Shown in pieces: positions 23,266 through 31,391 of a DNA stretch of 64,000 bases. The notes beneath the pieces were generated by a model, which was given only the letters and a program-made list of their open reading frames with translations, ran no database searches and was not told the origin of the DNA. The DNA is from Herbiconiux moechotypicola (GTDB lineage Bacteria; Actinomycetota; Actinomycetes; Actinomycetales; Microbacteriaceae). The DNA is taken from positions 248,001 to 312,000 of the forward strand of contig NZ_JANLCN010000005.1 in NCBI RefSeq assembly GCF_024979255.1, given 5' to 3'. The position numbers and the translations under genes were made by a program. Numbering within the stretch: the first letter of the stretch is position 1; each line of letters opens with the position of its first letter.

Positions 23266-24423
23266 TCAGGCGCGGTGGAGGCGGATGAGGCGTTGGGAGC
23301 CGTCTTCTTGGAGGTCGGCGATGTCGGCGCGGGAGGCCAGGAAGTCGGAGAAGGAGCGGAAGCCCAGGGGCTTCTCGTTGAACGAGGGGTCCATGCGGCG
23401 CATCTGGTTCTTCACGTTGCCGGTGTTGAGCCACTCGTCGCCGTCGCCCTTGGCGTGACCGATCTGAAGCGCGCGGCGGAGCAGTTCGGTGGCGACCGCT
23501 TGCGGGTCGGGGAGCTCGACCGTGTCGTCGTCGGTGTCGTCGAAGGAGGGTTCGGGGGCGTGCGAGAACACGGGCACCGTCACGCGTCGGGAGGTGGATG
23601 CGGGAGTGCCGCTGCCGGCCTCGGCGGGGTCGGCTGCGGGCGCATCCTGCGGCTTGGCGCGGCGACCGCGGGTGGGTGCCGGAGCGGCGGTGCCGGCCGT
23701 TCCGGAGGGTGCGGCGGGGTCGGCTGCGGACGTACTCGACGCCGAGTCTGTGGACGTGGCGGCCGCCTTCTTGCGACCGCCGCCCTGCTTCGTCTGGCTC
23801 GCGGACGCATCCGTCTCTGTGCGGGTGGCACGCGCATCCGGAACCCGCTCTACCCCGGGCAGGGAGTCGTAGTGCTCGAACTCGTCGCAGGCCGCGGCGA
23901 GCGACGTGCTCGACGAGCCGGCCACGCCGATACCCACCACGAAGCGGCCGAGGCGCTTCGACTTCTGGGCGAGCGCGATGTAGTCGGAGTCGCCGGCCAC
24001 GATGATGACGTGGGTGAGGTCGGCCAGGCGGAAGAGGTCTTCGACCACGTCGACGGCGAGGCGGATGTCGGCCCCGTTCTTGGTGCCGCGCGTGGTGGTG
24101 GTGAACAGCTGGGTGAGGTCGACCGCGCGCGACATGAGCTGGCGCTGGTAGCTCGCGTTGACGGGCACCGACCAGTCGGCGTAGGCGCGGTTGACCACGA
24201 TGGTGCCGAAGCTGGCGGCGAAGTCGACGATCGCGTCGAAGTCGACGGTAGCGGCGGTGAGGCGGGCGGCGATCTCGGTGTCGGCGCCGGGGGCGGTGCG
24301 GTCGAAGTCGCGGATGCCGTCGCGCTGGAACGCCTGGCGGCCGTGCAGCTGCTGGTAGCGCGAGATGACGATGTTGTCGAAGTCGATGTAGAGGCCGACG
24401 CGAGCGTCGTCGGTTTCGGTCAT
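23266..24423 (-). CDS. NYN-domain protein with C-terminal OST-HTH/LOTUS domain
   Basis: LabA/MARF1-like protein of 385 aa. The N-terminal PIN-like NYN domain (about 8-185) has the acidic residues of an RNase active site: LYIDFDN (Asp14, Asp16), NGADIRLAVD and VAGDSDY. A Ser/Ala/Thr-rich linker (about 200-300) leads to an OST-HTH/LOTUS domain (about 310-383), including FRSFSDFLASR. This domain pair suggests a single-strand RNA nuclease or binder in the cytosol. ATG 24423 has TAGGGT exactly six bases upstream. It is divergent from the Fic gene. Confidence 0.88.
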   Translation of the reverse strand: MTETDDARVGLYIDFDNIVISRYQQLHGRQAFQRDGIRDFDRTAPGADTEIAARLTAATVDFDAIVDFAASFGTIVVNRAYADWSVPVNASYQRQLMSRAVDLTQLFTTTTRGTKNGADIRLAVDVVEDLFRLADLTHVIIVAGDSDYIALAQKSKRLGRFVVGIGVAGSSSTSLAAACDEFEHYDSLPGVERVPDARATRTETDASASQTKQGGGRKKAAATSTDSASSTSAADPAAPSGTAGTAAPAPTRGRRAKPQDAPAADPAEAGSGTPASTSRRVTVPVFSHAPEPSFDDTDDDTVELPDPQAVATELLRRALQIGHAKGDGDEWLNTGNVKNQMRRMDPSFNEKPLGFRSFSDFLASRADIADLQEDGSQRLIRLHRA

Positions 24424-24429
24424 CCCCTC

Positions 24430-24435
24430 ACCCTA
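24430..24435 (-). promoter_or_regulatory. -10 of the NYN/OST-HTH gene
   Basis: TAGGGT on the minus strand, six bases before ATG 24423. Confidence 0.5.
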
Positions 24436-24514
24436 CGCGCCTCGCCATGGCGCTGCAGAGCGGGTGCTCCCGCCCGCCTGCCTGGTGGCTCTCCGACTTG
24501 GGTCGCCCCGAAGC

Positions 24515-24563
24515 GTTAGTACCGTGCTCGATTACTAACACTTTCGGTTAGAAGTGTTAGTAA
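24515..24563. promoter_or_regulatory. Palindromic operator of the Fic gene (GTTAGTA half-sites)
   Basis: Perfect 12-bp arms at 24532-24543 and 24552-24563, 8-base spacer, built on the half-site GTTAGTA; a third half-site (24515-24521) forms a second dyad with 24533-24539. The right arm overlaps the -10 of the Fic gene. Confidence 0.7.
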
Positions 24564-24566
24564 AAT
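24561..24566 (+). promoter_or_regulatory. -10 of the Fic gene
   Basis: TAAAAT, five of six matches to consensus, six bases before GTG 24573, so the mRNA is probably leaderless. It is covered by the palindrome. Confidence 0.55.
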
Positions 24567-24572
24567 GAGAGC

Positions 24573-25817
24573 GTGGTAACACATGTCGAGATCGATCGGG
24601 TGCCGATCGCACCCCTCGGATTCGAGGTGCGCACCTGGCGCCCGCGTTCTGTGGAGCACTACTCCAACGCCGAGGTGGCACGCCAGACGGGTGAGTACCA
24701 GTCCGCCGTCGCTCCGCCGATTGCCGCATGGAGTGCTCATCTGTCAGGTGCTCTCGCCGCCGAGGTCGCCGACGCCACCCGGTTCCTCATCGAATTCGAC
24801 TTCCACGCCGTGGCCCAGTTGGGTAAACAGAACCCCGCGCTCGGCCCGATGTCAGCGATCCTCCTGCGCACGGAGAGCTCGTCGAGCTCCCAGATCGAAC
24901 AGCTGACGGCCTCGGCGAAGCAGCTCGCGCTCGCCGAATTGGGAGAGGAGTCGCGAGCGAACGCCGCGACCGTCGTGGGCAATGTGCGTGCGATGGAGGC
25001 GGCGCTGAGGCTCTCGGCAGATCTCGACCTCGTCAGCATCCTCGCGATGCATCGGGAGCTCCTGACCCGTCAGCCAGGGCTCGAGCGCGAGGCGGGTCGG
25101 CTGCGAGGCGAGCTCGTCTGGATCGGGAACCGGGATACTGCAGGCCCGCGCGGGGCGACGTTCATCGCACCGCAGCACGAGCTGGTGCAGGGCGCGCTCG
25201 ACGACCTCGTCGGTTTCATGCGTCGTGACGATCTGCCGGTGCTGGTGCAGATCGCCGTCGCGCATGCCCAGTTCGAGACGATCCACCCCTTCGTCGATGG
25301 GAACGGGCGCACCGGTCGTGCGCTCGCCCAGGCACTTCTCCGGGGCAAGGGACTCGCAACGCACACCACCGTGCCGCTCTCGGCGGGGTTGCTGACCGGC
25401 ACGGAGCAGTACTTCGACGCCTTGGAGCAGTACCGCCGTGGCGATGCTGCTCCGATCATCCAACGCTTCTGTCAGGCCTCCAGGTATGCCGCGGTGACGG
25501 GGCGATCTCTCGTCGACCAGCTCGCGCAGCAGTTGGATGCGTCTCGCGGTCGACTGGAGGGGGTGCGGCCGCAGGCGGCGGCTTGGCGGATTCTGCCCGT
25601 GCTGATTCAGCAGCCCGTCGTGAACACGTCATATCTGATGAACTCACTCGGGCTGAGTGCGATGACGGTAGGACGAGCGCTCGACACGCTGGTCGAACGC
25701 GGGGTAGTGCGAGAGGGCACCGGGGCAGCGCGCCGCCGGGTGTGGCGGCATCCGGGAATTCTCGACGTGCTCGACACCTATGCGGCCGAGGTGCGCCGCG
25801 CGCCACGGCGGCGCTGA
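24573..25817 (+). CDS. Fic-family protein with C-terminal winged helix
   Basis: Fic/DOC-family AMP-transferase-like protein of 414 aa. The core motif HPFVDGNGRTGR is complete (His238 to Arg249). An N-terminal inhibitory-helix-like segment SSSQIEQ (Glu109) places it among self-inhibited class II proteins, with Gln instead of the usual Gly/Asn after the Glu. The C-terminal 75 residues form a winged helix (YLMNSLGLSAMTVGRALDTL). No Shine-Dalgarno is present; GTG 24573 sits six bases after TAAAAT. The palindrome over its promoter and its own DNA-binding domain suggest autoregulation. It probably modifies a target by AMPylation; the target is unknown. Confidence 0.9.
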   Translation: MVTHVEIDRVPIAPLGFEVRTWRPRSVEHYSNAEVARQTGEYQSAVAPPIAAWSAHLSGALAAEVADATRFLIEFDFHAVAQLGKQNPALGPMSAILLRTESSSSSQIEQLTASAKQLALAELGEESRANAATVVGNVRAMEAALRLSADLDLVSILAMHRELLTRQPGLEREAGRLRGELVWIGNRDTAGPRGATFIAPQHELVQGALDDLVGFMRRDDLPVLVQIAVAHAQFETIHPFVDGNGRTGRALAQALLRGKGLATHTTVPLSAGLLTGTEQYFDALEQYRRGDAAPIIQRFCQASRYAAVTGRSLVDQLAQQLDASRGRLEGVRPQAAAWRILPVLIQQPVVNTSYLMNSLGLSAMTVGRALDTLVERGVVREGTGAARRRVWRHPGILDVLDTYAAEVRRAPRRR

Positions 25818-25851
25818 GCGCGCGCGAACCCGACGGGCTCGCCGGCCCGCC

Positions 25852-26124
25852 TCATGCCGTGGGTGCGATGCGGAAGCGGGCCTGAGCCGCCTGGCGGGTG
25901 GTGCCGAGGGTCATGCCGATGTCGGTCCAGCTGTAGCCCGCCGCGCGCGCGGCGTGAACCGCGGTGCGGAGTTCGGTTTCGGCGGCGTCGATCTCGCGGA
26001 GAGCGAGGCCGATGCGTCGGAGTTCTCGAGGGTTGTCGATCTCGACCGAGTCGAGGTCGAGGTTGCCGAGCAGCGCCTCGACCGCGGTCTCGGCCTCAGC
26101 CGCTGCGGCCTGTCGTGCGTTCAT
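25852..26124 (-). CDS. Small helix-turn-helix protein
   Basis: Protein of 90 aa from ATG 26124; in-frame upstream starts (ATG 26154) would lengthen it to about 100. It is all alpha with an Ala/Glu-rich first half and a C-terminal helix-turn-helix (GYSWTDIGMTLGTTRQAAQARF) resembling sigma-70 region 4-like or small phage-type HTH proteins. Its promoter is embedded in a perfect 17-bp double dyad, so it may be an autorepressor. No recognised family name; DNA binding is inferred. Confidence 0.72.
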   Translation of the reverse strand: MNARQAAAAEAETAVEALLGNLDLDSVEIDNPRELRRIGLALREIDAAETELRTAVHAARAAGYSWTDIGMTLGTTRQAAQARFRIAPTA

Positions 26125-26186
26125 GTGGAGCACCGTCCTTTCTGAGGTTCGCATGGCTCGAATGCGCCCGCGGCGATCCCTCAAAT

Positions 26187-26230
26187 GTCAAGGTAGTCTT
26201 GACGCGTGCGGGTGTCAAGACTACCTTGAC
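26187..26230. promoter_or_regulatory. Double-dyad promoter with perfect 17-bp arms
   Basis: Arms 26187-26203 and 26214-26230 are exact reverse complements, spacer 10. Each arm is itself a dyad GTCAAG-N5-CTTGAC. On the minus strand -35 TTGACA (26213-26218) and -10 TACCTT (26190-26195) are 17 bases apart and drive the small HTH gene. The symmetry also gives a plus-strand TTGACG / TACCTT pair. Confidence 0.7.
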
Positions 26231-26245
26231 GGCACGCTACAGCGG

Positions 26246-27949
26246 TCAACGGGCGGTGACGACTGCCTCGCTGCGGGAGCCGCCGGTGCGGATGGTGTCG
26301 CTCCAGGCCAGGGCGATGCCGAGGCGGTCGCTCAGCAGGCGCTGGAAGTCGGCGCGCAGGGCGGGGTCGCCGTGCACCTCCGCCGGCGTGCGGGTGCCGA
26401 CGTCCGCACCTGCACCCGCGCCCGCACCGCAGAACGCCGCGAGCGCCCCCGCCGCCTCCCCGATCGACCACTCCACCGGGTGCAGCCGGTACGCCCCGTT
26501 GGTGATGTGCGTGCTGCCGATGTTCTTGTTCGCCGCGAGCAGGTTGGCCGTGTCGGCCGGGATGAGCGCCCCGAGCGGAATCTGGAACGGGAAGCAGTCG
26601 ATGTCGACATAGCTCCGCCCCGCCGTCGACGGGTGCAGATCGATGCGGTAGAAGCCGATGCCGACGCTGTCGTCGAACAACGCCGACCCGGCCCCCTCGC
26701 CCCGCATCTCACGCCCGATGTGCCCCTCCGTCACCGTGAACAGCGCCCGGATGCGCCGGGACTCCCGCACGTAGACCGCCTTCGCCAGTCCGTCGGCGGT
26801 GCCCAGCACGTCTCCGCGCGGCGCGAGCTCGGGGTAGCCGGTGCCGCCGTCGCTGCGCGGCGCCTCGGTCTGGATCCAGTGGATGAACGACAGCGTCAGC
26901 TCCCGCGCCTCCCGCAGCGCCAGCGAGCGAGCGGCGCCGGCATCGGCAGCACCGGCGCCGGCACCAGCAGCATCCGGGTCACCCACCCCCACCAGCGGCC
27001 GGTCCCAGTAGTCCACCTGCGGCCAGTTCACGAGCGTCACGTCATGTCCCGCCCACCCGTCCCGCATCATCCGCCGGGCCAGGATGCGCCGGTAGTGCCA
27101 CAGATCGAGGTCGTCGTTCTCGACGGCGTCTTCGGGCCGACCCGTGAACATCGGCCGTTCGCGCCGTTCGAGCGAGATCGGCTCGATGTCGACCCACGAC
27201 AGCTGCGGCCCCGGCCAGAACGACGGCACCGTGTCGCGCCACCGGGCGTACCCGGCGGGCCGGTCGATCACGTGCGACTCCCCGGGTCGCAGCTCCAGCG
27301 CCGCGCACCAGGTGACCGCCTGCTGGTCGAGCGGGTCGGCCACCTCGGGCGCGTGCAGCTCGCCCGTCTCGGCCGCACTCTCCGCACCGACCACGTGCGC
27401 GACCCCTCCGAGCGCGAGCAGGTCGCCGAGCTCGGTCGCGTCGGCGACCATCCCGGCGTGCACGACCACCTCGTCTCCGGTGCGGCGATCGAGCAGCCGC
27501 ACGGCCGTGATGCGGTCTCCCGAGCGCTCCACCCCGACGGGCTCGTGCTCGGTGAGCACCGTCAGCAGCCCCGACGCCTCGAGCGGCGACGTCATCTCGC
27601 GCACGGCGAGGTGCGCCACCCGCGGCTCCATGCACAGCCTCGACACGAACCCGGCCCCGGGGTTCAGCGCCACGGCCGTCCGCGCGCTCTCCACGAGCGG
27701 GTACTCGCGCCGGTAGTGGTCGCGGATGCGCTCCCGCAGCTCGCTGTAGCTCGGTGAGATCGGCTGCCGGTCGATCCACTCGTGCTCGTCGGGAGGCACG
27801 CCCTGGCTGGTGAGCTGGCCGCCCAGCCAGTCGGTCTCCTCGGTGAGCACGACGCGCATCCCGAGCCGGGCGGCCGTGACGGCGGCGGCTGTTCCGCCGA
27901 GCCCCCCGCCGATGACGGCGAACGGGACGTGCAGGTGGCGTGTGGCCAT
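26246..27949 (-). CDS. FAD-dependent oxidoreductase (FAD_oxidored family)
   Basis: Flavoprotein of 567 aa of the PF12831 type. The N-terminal dinucleotide motif is VIGGGLGGTAAAV, followed by EETDWLGGQLTSQGVPPDEH, the VADATELGDLLAL segment and FPFQIPLGALIP, with LLAANKNIGSTHITNGAYRLHPVEW near the C-terminus. An Ala/Gly-rich low-complexity insertion lies near residue 330. Proteins of this family sit next to carbohydrate importers; the substrate is unknown, possibly a sugar or its derivative. ATG 27949 has AAAGG upstream. It is last in the operon that begins with the binding protein. Confidence 0.85.
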   Translation of the reverse strand: MATRHLHVPFAVIGGGLGGTAAAVTAARLGMRVVLTEETDWLGGQLTSQGVPPDEHEWIDRQPISPSYSELRERIRDHYRREYPLVESARTAVALNPGAGFVSRLCMEPRVAHLAVREMTSPLEASGLLTVLTEHEPVGVERSGDRITAVRLLDRRTGDEVVVHAGMVADATELGDLLALGGVAHVVGAESAAETGELHAPEVADPLDQQAVTWCAALELRPGESHVIDRPAGYARWRDTVPSFWPGPQLSWVDIEPISLERRERPMFTGRPEDAVENDDLDLWHYRRILARRMMRDGWAGHDVTLVNWPQVDYWDRPLVGVGDPDAAGAGAGAADAGAARSLALREARELTLSFIHWIQTEAPRSDGGTGYPELAPRGDVLGTADGLAKAVYVRESRRIRALFTVTEGHIGREMRGEGAGSALFDDSVGIGFYRIDLHPSTAGRSYVDIDCFPFQIPLGALIPADTANLLAANKNIGSTHITNGAYRLHPVEWSIGEAAGALAAFCGAGAGAGADVGTRTPAEVHGDPALRADFQRLLSDRLGIALAWSDTIRTGGSRSEAVVTAR

Positions 27950-28023
27950 GGATGGAGGCCTTTCTGAGAAGGAGACGACGAAGGGAATGACGAAGGGAAG
28001 GCAGAGCGAGCGGATCAAGGGGC

Positions 28024-28058
28024 TGACGGATGCGCGACGCCGGGCCGCGCATCCGTCA
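28024..28058 (-). terminator. Hairpin after the second permease gene
   Basis: Perfect 13-bp arms (28024-28036, 28046-28058) with a 9-base loop; the right arm covers the permease stop codon. It probably attenuates transcription into the FAD oxidoreductase gene. Confidence 0.6.
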
Positions 28059-28973
28059 CCCCTTCACGCCGCCGTCGGAGAGCCCCGAGATGAAGCTGCG
28101 CTGGTTGAACAGGAATACGATCAGCACCGGCACCGTCGCGATGACCGTGCCCGCCATGAGCGGCCCGTACTGCACGTTGCCGCTGCCGAGGAACCGGGCG
28201 AGCGCCAACTGCACGGTCTGCACCTCCTGCGAGCTGGTCACGACGAGGGGCCAGAGGAAGTCGTCCCACACCCCGGTGAACGAGAAGATCGCCACCACCG
28301 CGATGAGCGGCTTCGCCAGCGGCAGGTAGACGCTGAAGAAGATGCGCAGCTCGCCGGCCCCGTCCATCCGGGCTGCCTCGCCGAGTTCGAGCGGCGCCGA
28401 GGTGAAGAACTGCCGGGCGAGGAAGATGTTCATCGGCATGACGATGTAGGGCAGGATGACGCCCGCGAGCGTGTCGAGCAGGCCGCTGCCGCCCTGGCCC
28501 AGGATGTCGTTGCCGCCCACGAGCGGGATGCCCCGCGCCATGAGGAAGAGCGGGATGAGCGTGACCGAGATGGGGATCGCGGCCGTGGAGATGAGCGTGT
28601 AGAACAGCGCCTTGTTGCCGGGGAACGGCAGCATCGCGAAGGCGTAGCCCGCGAGCACGGCCAGGATGCAGTTGGTCGCGACGGTCACCACCCCCACGAC
28701 GGCGGAGTTGAGCAGCGCCCGCGCGAGGTCGGCGTCGAAGAACGCCGTGGCGTAGTTCTCGAGCGTCGGATGCGCGGGGAAGAGTGACACCGAGCCGAAG
28801 GCCTCCGACTGCGGGGTGAACGACAGCGACACCACCCAGGCGAACGGCACCATCACGAGCACGGTCACGATGACGAGCACGACGATCGAGCCGACGCGGC
28901 CCTCGCCGGGGGCGTGGCCCCGGCGCATCCGCCTCAGGGCGCTGGCCCGGCGGGTGTCGACGGACGCGGTCAT
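28056..28973 (-). CDS. Carbohydrate ABC transporter permease (MalG/AraQ type)
   Basis: Six-span inner permease of 305 aa. The cytoplasmic EAA loop is EAARMDGAGELRIFFSVYLPLAKP and the N-terminus is basic. It pairs with the MalF-type permease just upstream (ATGA overlap at 28970-28973). No ATPase gene is present in this locus, so it must use a shared MsmK/UgpC-type ATPase encoded elsewhere, as is usual in actinobacteria. Confidence 0.92.
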   Translation of the reverse strand: MTASVDTRRASALRRMRRGHAPGEGRVGSIVVLVIVTVLVMVPFAWVVSLSFTPQSEAFGSVSLFPAHPTLENYATAFFDADLARALLNSAVVGVVTVATNCILAVLAGYAFAMLPFPGNKALFYTLISTAAIPISVTLIPLFLMARGIPLVGGNDILGQGGSGLLDTLAGVILPYIVMPMNIFLARQFFTSAPLELGEAARMDGAGELRIFFSVYLPLAKPLIAVVAIFSFTGVWDDFLWPLVVTSSQEVQTVQLALARFLGSGNVQYGPLMAGTVIATVPVLIVFLFNQRSFISGLSDGGVKG

Positions 28974-29953
28974 TTCTGCCTCCCCATGACTCCTCGCACC
29001 GCGAGCACGGAGAAGCCGATGATGAGGGCGAAGAGCACGAAGGCCATGGCCGACGCCGACCCCATCTGGTTGTACTGGAACGCCTCGGTGTAGATGAGGT
29101 AGTTCACGGTGGTGGTGCTGCCGAGCGGGCCGCCCTGCGTGAGCACGTAGATCTCGGCGAAGCCCTGAGCGAGGTAGATGATGTCCATCGCCACCACGTA
29201 GACGAGCATGGGGCGAAGGCCGGGCAGCGTGACGTAACGGAAGCTCGCCCAGCGGCCGGCGCCGTCGACCCTGGCCGCTTCGTAGAGGTCGCGCGGGATG
29301 GACTGCAGGCCCGCGAGCAGCAGCACCATGTTGCTGCCGAGCGCCTTCCAGATGCGCATGGCCGAGACGGCGTTGAGCGCGGAGTCGGAGTCGAGCAGCC
29401 AGTTCTGCGGTGCAGCGCCGAAGAAGCCGAGCACCTCGTTGAACAGGCCGGTCTGCGAGTACATCCAGAGCCAGACCATGCTCACCGCGGTGAGCGAGAC
29501 GATGTGCGGCACGTAGAGGGCGGAGCGGAACAGGCCCACGCCCTTGAACGGCCGGTTCACGAGCAGCGCCAGCGCGAGCGCGAGCACCACCGTGATGGGC
29601 AGCACCTGCAGCACGTAGCGCCCGGTCACGAGCAGGGCGTTGCCGAAGTCGGCGTCGCCCAGCAGTTCGGCGTAGTTGTCGACGCCCGTGAACTCGGGGC
29701 CCGAGCGGCTGAGCGGGCTGTAGGTGGTGAACGAGAGCACGAGCCCGTAGAGCACGGGCACGAGCTGGAAGATGACGATGTAGAGCGCCGCCGGCAGCAC
29801 GAACACGAGTCCGAAGATCGCGGTGCGGCTCCAGCGCCGGCGGCGGCGGGGGGCGGATGCGGTGGGCTGCGTCGCGTCGTCGCCGGCCGGTGGTGGGGTC
29901 GCCCCGGCAGACGCGGCGAGGGCGTCTGCCGGGGCGAGGGTGGGGGAGGTCAT
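28970..29953 (-). CDS. Carbohydrate ABC transporter permease (MalF/UgpA type)
   Basis: Permease of 327 aa with a Pro/Ala-rich cytoplasmic N-terminus ending in five arginines, then six membrane spans. The EAA loop is YEAARVDGAGRWASFRYVTLPGLRP. ATG 29953 is 14 bp after the binding-protein stop, and its stop overlaps the next permease start. Import substrate is unknown. Confidence 0.92.
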   Translation of the reverse strand: MTSPTLAPADALAASAGATPPPAGDDATQPTASAPRRRRRWSRTAIFGLVFVLPAALYIVIFQLVPVLYGLVLSFTTYSPLSRSGPEFTGVDNYAELLGDADFGNALLVTGRYVLQVLPITVVLALALALLVNRPFKGVGLFRSALYVPHIVSLTAVSMVWLWMYSQTGLFNEVLGFFGAAPQNWLLDSDSALNAVSAMRIWKALGSNMVLLLAGLQSIPRDLYEAARVDGAGRWASFRYVTLPGLRPMLVYVVAMDIIYLAQGFAEIYVLTQGGPLGSTTTVNYLIYTEAFQYNQMGSASAMAFVLFALIIGFSVLAVRGVMGRQK

Positions 29954-29967
29954 GCGTTCTGCCGCTC

Positions 29968-31332
29968 TCAGCCGTTCGCGCCGAGGATCTTGTCGGCTTC
30001 CGCGGCGGCCTCGTCGAGAGCCTCCTGCGAGGTGGCGACGCCGTTGAGCGCGCGTTCGAGCTGCTTGTCGAGCGCGTCGCGCACCTGCACCCAGCCCACC
30101 ACGTTGGGGTTGGTCTGGAAGTCGGGCGAGGCGGCGAGGAAGGCCGTGATGATGGGGCTGTTCTTCGCGTAGTCGCTCTCGGCGGCGGAGGCGCGCACCG
30201 GGATGGTGCCGGTGCCCTGGGTGTACTCGGTGCTCACCTCGGGCGAGAGCATGTACTCGATGAAGCTCCAGGCCAGGTCGGGGTCTTTCGAGTCCGCGTT
30301 GATCATGAGGCCGGGGCCCGCACCGCCGAAGGCTGCGGGGTCGCCGCCCTCGAAGGAGAGCGGGGGCATCACGCGCAGGTCGCGGTCGGGGGCGGCGTCG
30401 ACGATCTGCTGCATCATCGACGGGGCCTGGATGGTCATGGCCGCGGTCTGCTGCACGAGCGGCTGCTGCGCGGCGGGGGCGTTGAGGTAGTCCTCGCCGA
30501 GGTTGGCCGAGACCGCGTCGTCGCCGGTGTAGAGGCTGGTGAAGAAGTCGAGCGCGTCGGCGCCCTCGGCCGAGGCGAACTCGGCCTCGGTGCCCGCCTC
30601 GTTCACCAGGGTGCCGCCCTCGCCGAAGAGGAAGGTGGCGAAGGTCTGCTGGCGGGCGATCGCCTGGCTGGGGGCCAGGAAACCGGAGCGGGTGATGGTC
30701 GAACCGTTGCGCTCGGTGAGCGTCTCGGCGGCGTCCTTCAGCTCCTCCCAGGTGGTGGGCGGCGAGTCGGGGTCGAGGCCGGCCGCGGTGAAGGCGTCGG
30801 CGTCGTACATGACGAGGTAGCCCTGCAGCGAGAGCGGCATGAGGTACTGCACCCCGTCGACCTGGCCGCCGGGGAGGGCGGTGGCGAGGTCGTCGCGGTC
30901 GGCCTGGCTGAGCTCGGCGACGCGGTCGTCGAGGTCGAGGATGCGGTCGTTGGCCACGAAGTCGGCGGTGGCGGCGGGGCCGTGGCCGAAGATGTCGGGG
31001 GCGGTGCCCGCGGCGAAGGCCGAGTTGAGCTTGGTGGAGATGTCGCCCCAGTCGACGTAGGTGACCTCGACTTCGGCGCCGGTCTCTTCCTCGAAGGCGG
31101 GGACGATGGTGTCGGTGACCAGGTCGATCTCGGCCTGGTTGGTGCCGGGCAGCCAGACGCTGAGGGTCTTGTCTCCGCCGTCGTCGCTGTCGCCGGAGCC
31201 GCCGCCGGCGGCGCAGCCGCTGATGGCGAGGGCCGTGGCGGCGCCGAGGGCGAGCAGCGCGGTGGCGCGGCGGGCGTGCCGCCGCCCGCGTGGGGTGCGT
31301 GGGGTGCATGCGTGAGTGGAGTGAACGTCCAT
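29968..31332 (-). CDS. Extracellular solute-binding lipoprotein (family 1)
   Basis: Sugar-binding lipoprotein of 454 aa, SBP_bac_1 fold. A Lys-poor, Arg-rich N-terminus leads to the lipobox AISGC (Cys40). Typical blocks are LSVWLPGTN, GTAPDIFGHGP, TWEELKDAAETL and AWSFIEYMLSPE. ATG 31332 has GGAG five bases upstream, immediately after the LacI-type operator site at 31342-31353. It is the first structural gene of the uptake operon; substrate probably an oligosaccharide released by the beta-helix enzyme encoded across the regulator. Confidence 0.93.
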   Translation of the reverse strand: MDVHSTHACTPRTPRGRRHARRATALLALGAATALAISGCAAGGGSGDSDDGGDKTLSVWLPGTNQAEIDLVTDTIVPAFEEETGAEVEVTYVDWGDISTKLNSAFAAGTAPDIFGHGPAATADFVANDRILDLDDRVAELSQADRDDLATALPGGQVDGVQYLMPLSLQGYLVMYDADAFTAAGLDPDSPPTTWEELKDAAETLTERNGSTITRSGFLAPSQAIARQQTFATFLFGEGGTLVNEAGTEAEFASAEGADALDFFTSLYTGDDAVSANLGEDYLNAPAAQQPLVQQTAAMTIQAPSMMQQIVDAAPDRDLRVMPPLSFEGGDPAAFGGAGPGLMINADSKDPDLAWSFIEYMLSPEVSTEYTQGTGTIPVRASAAESDYAKNSPIITAFLAASPDFQTNPNVVGWVQVRDALDKQLERALNGVATSQEALDEAAAEADKILGANG

Positions 31333-31341
31333 GTTGTCTCC

Positions 31342-31353
31342 TTATTCGTATTA
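31342..31353. promoter_or_regulatory. LacI-type operator O1 before the binding-protein gene
   Basis: TTATTCGTATTA, reverse TAATACGAATAA, sharing the ATACGAA core with O3. It abuts the Shine-Dalgarno of the binding-protein gene. Confidence 0.6.
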
Positions 31354-31391
31354 GCAGGGTGTGGTGCAGGGAAGTGGAAAAGGTTCGGGGG

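Noticed and set aside
26187-26230. Transposon terminal inverted repeats
   Set aside because: The arms are only 10 bases apart with promoter elements in register, and no transposase or target duplication is present.
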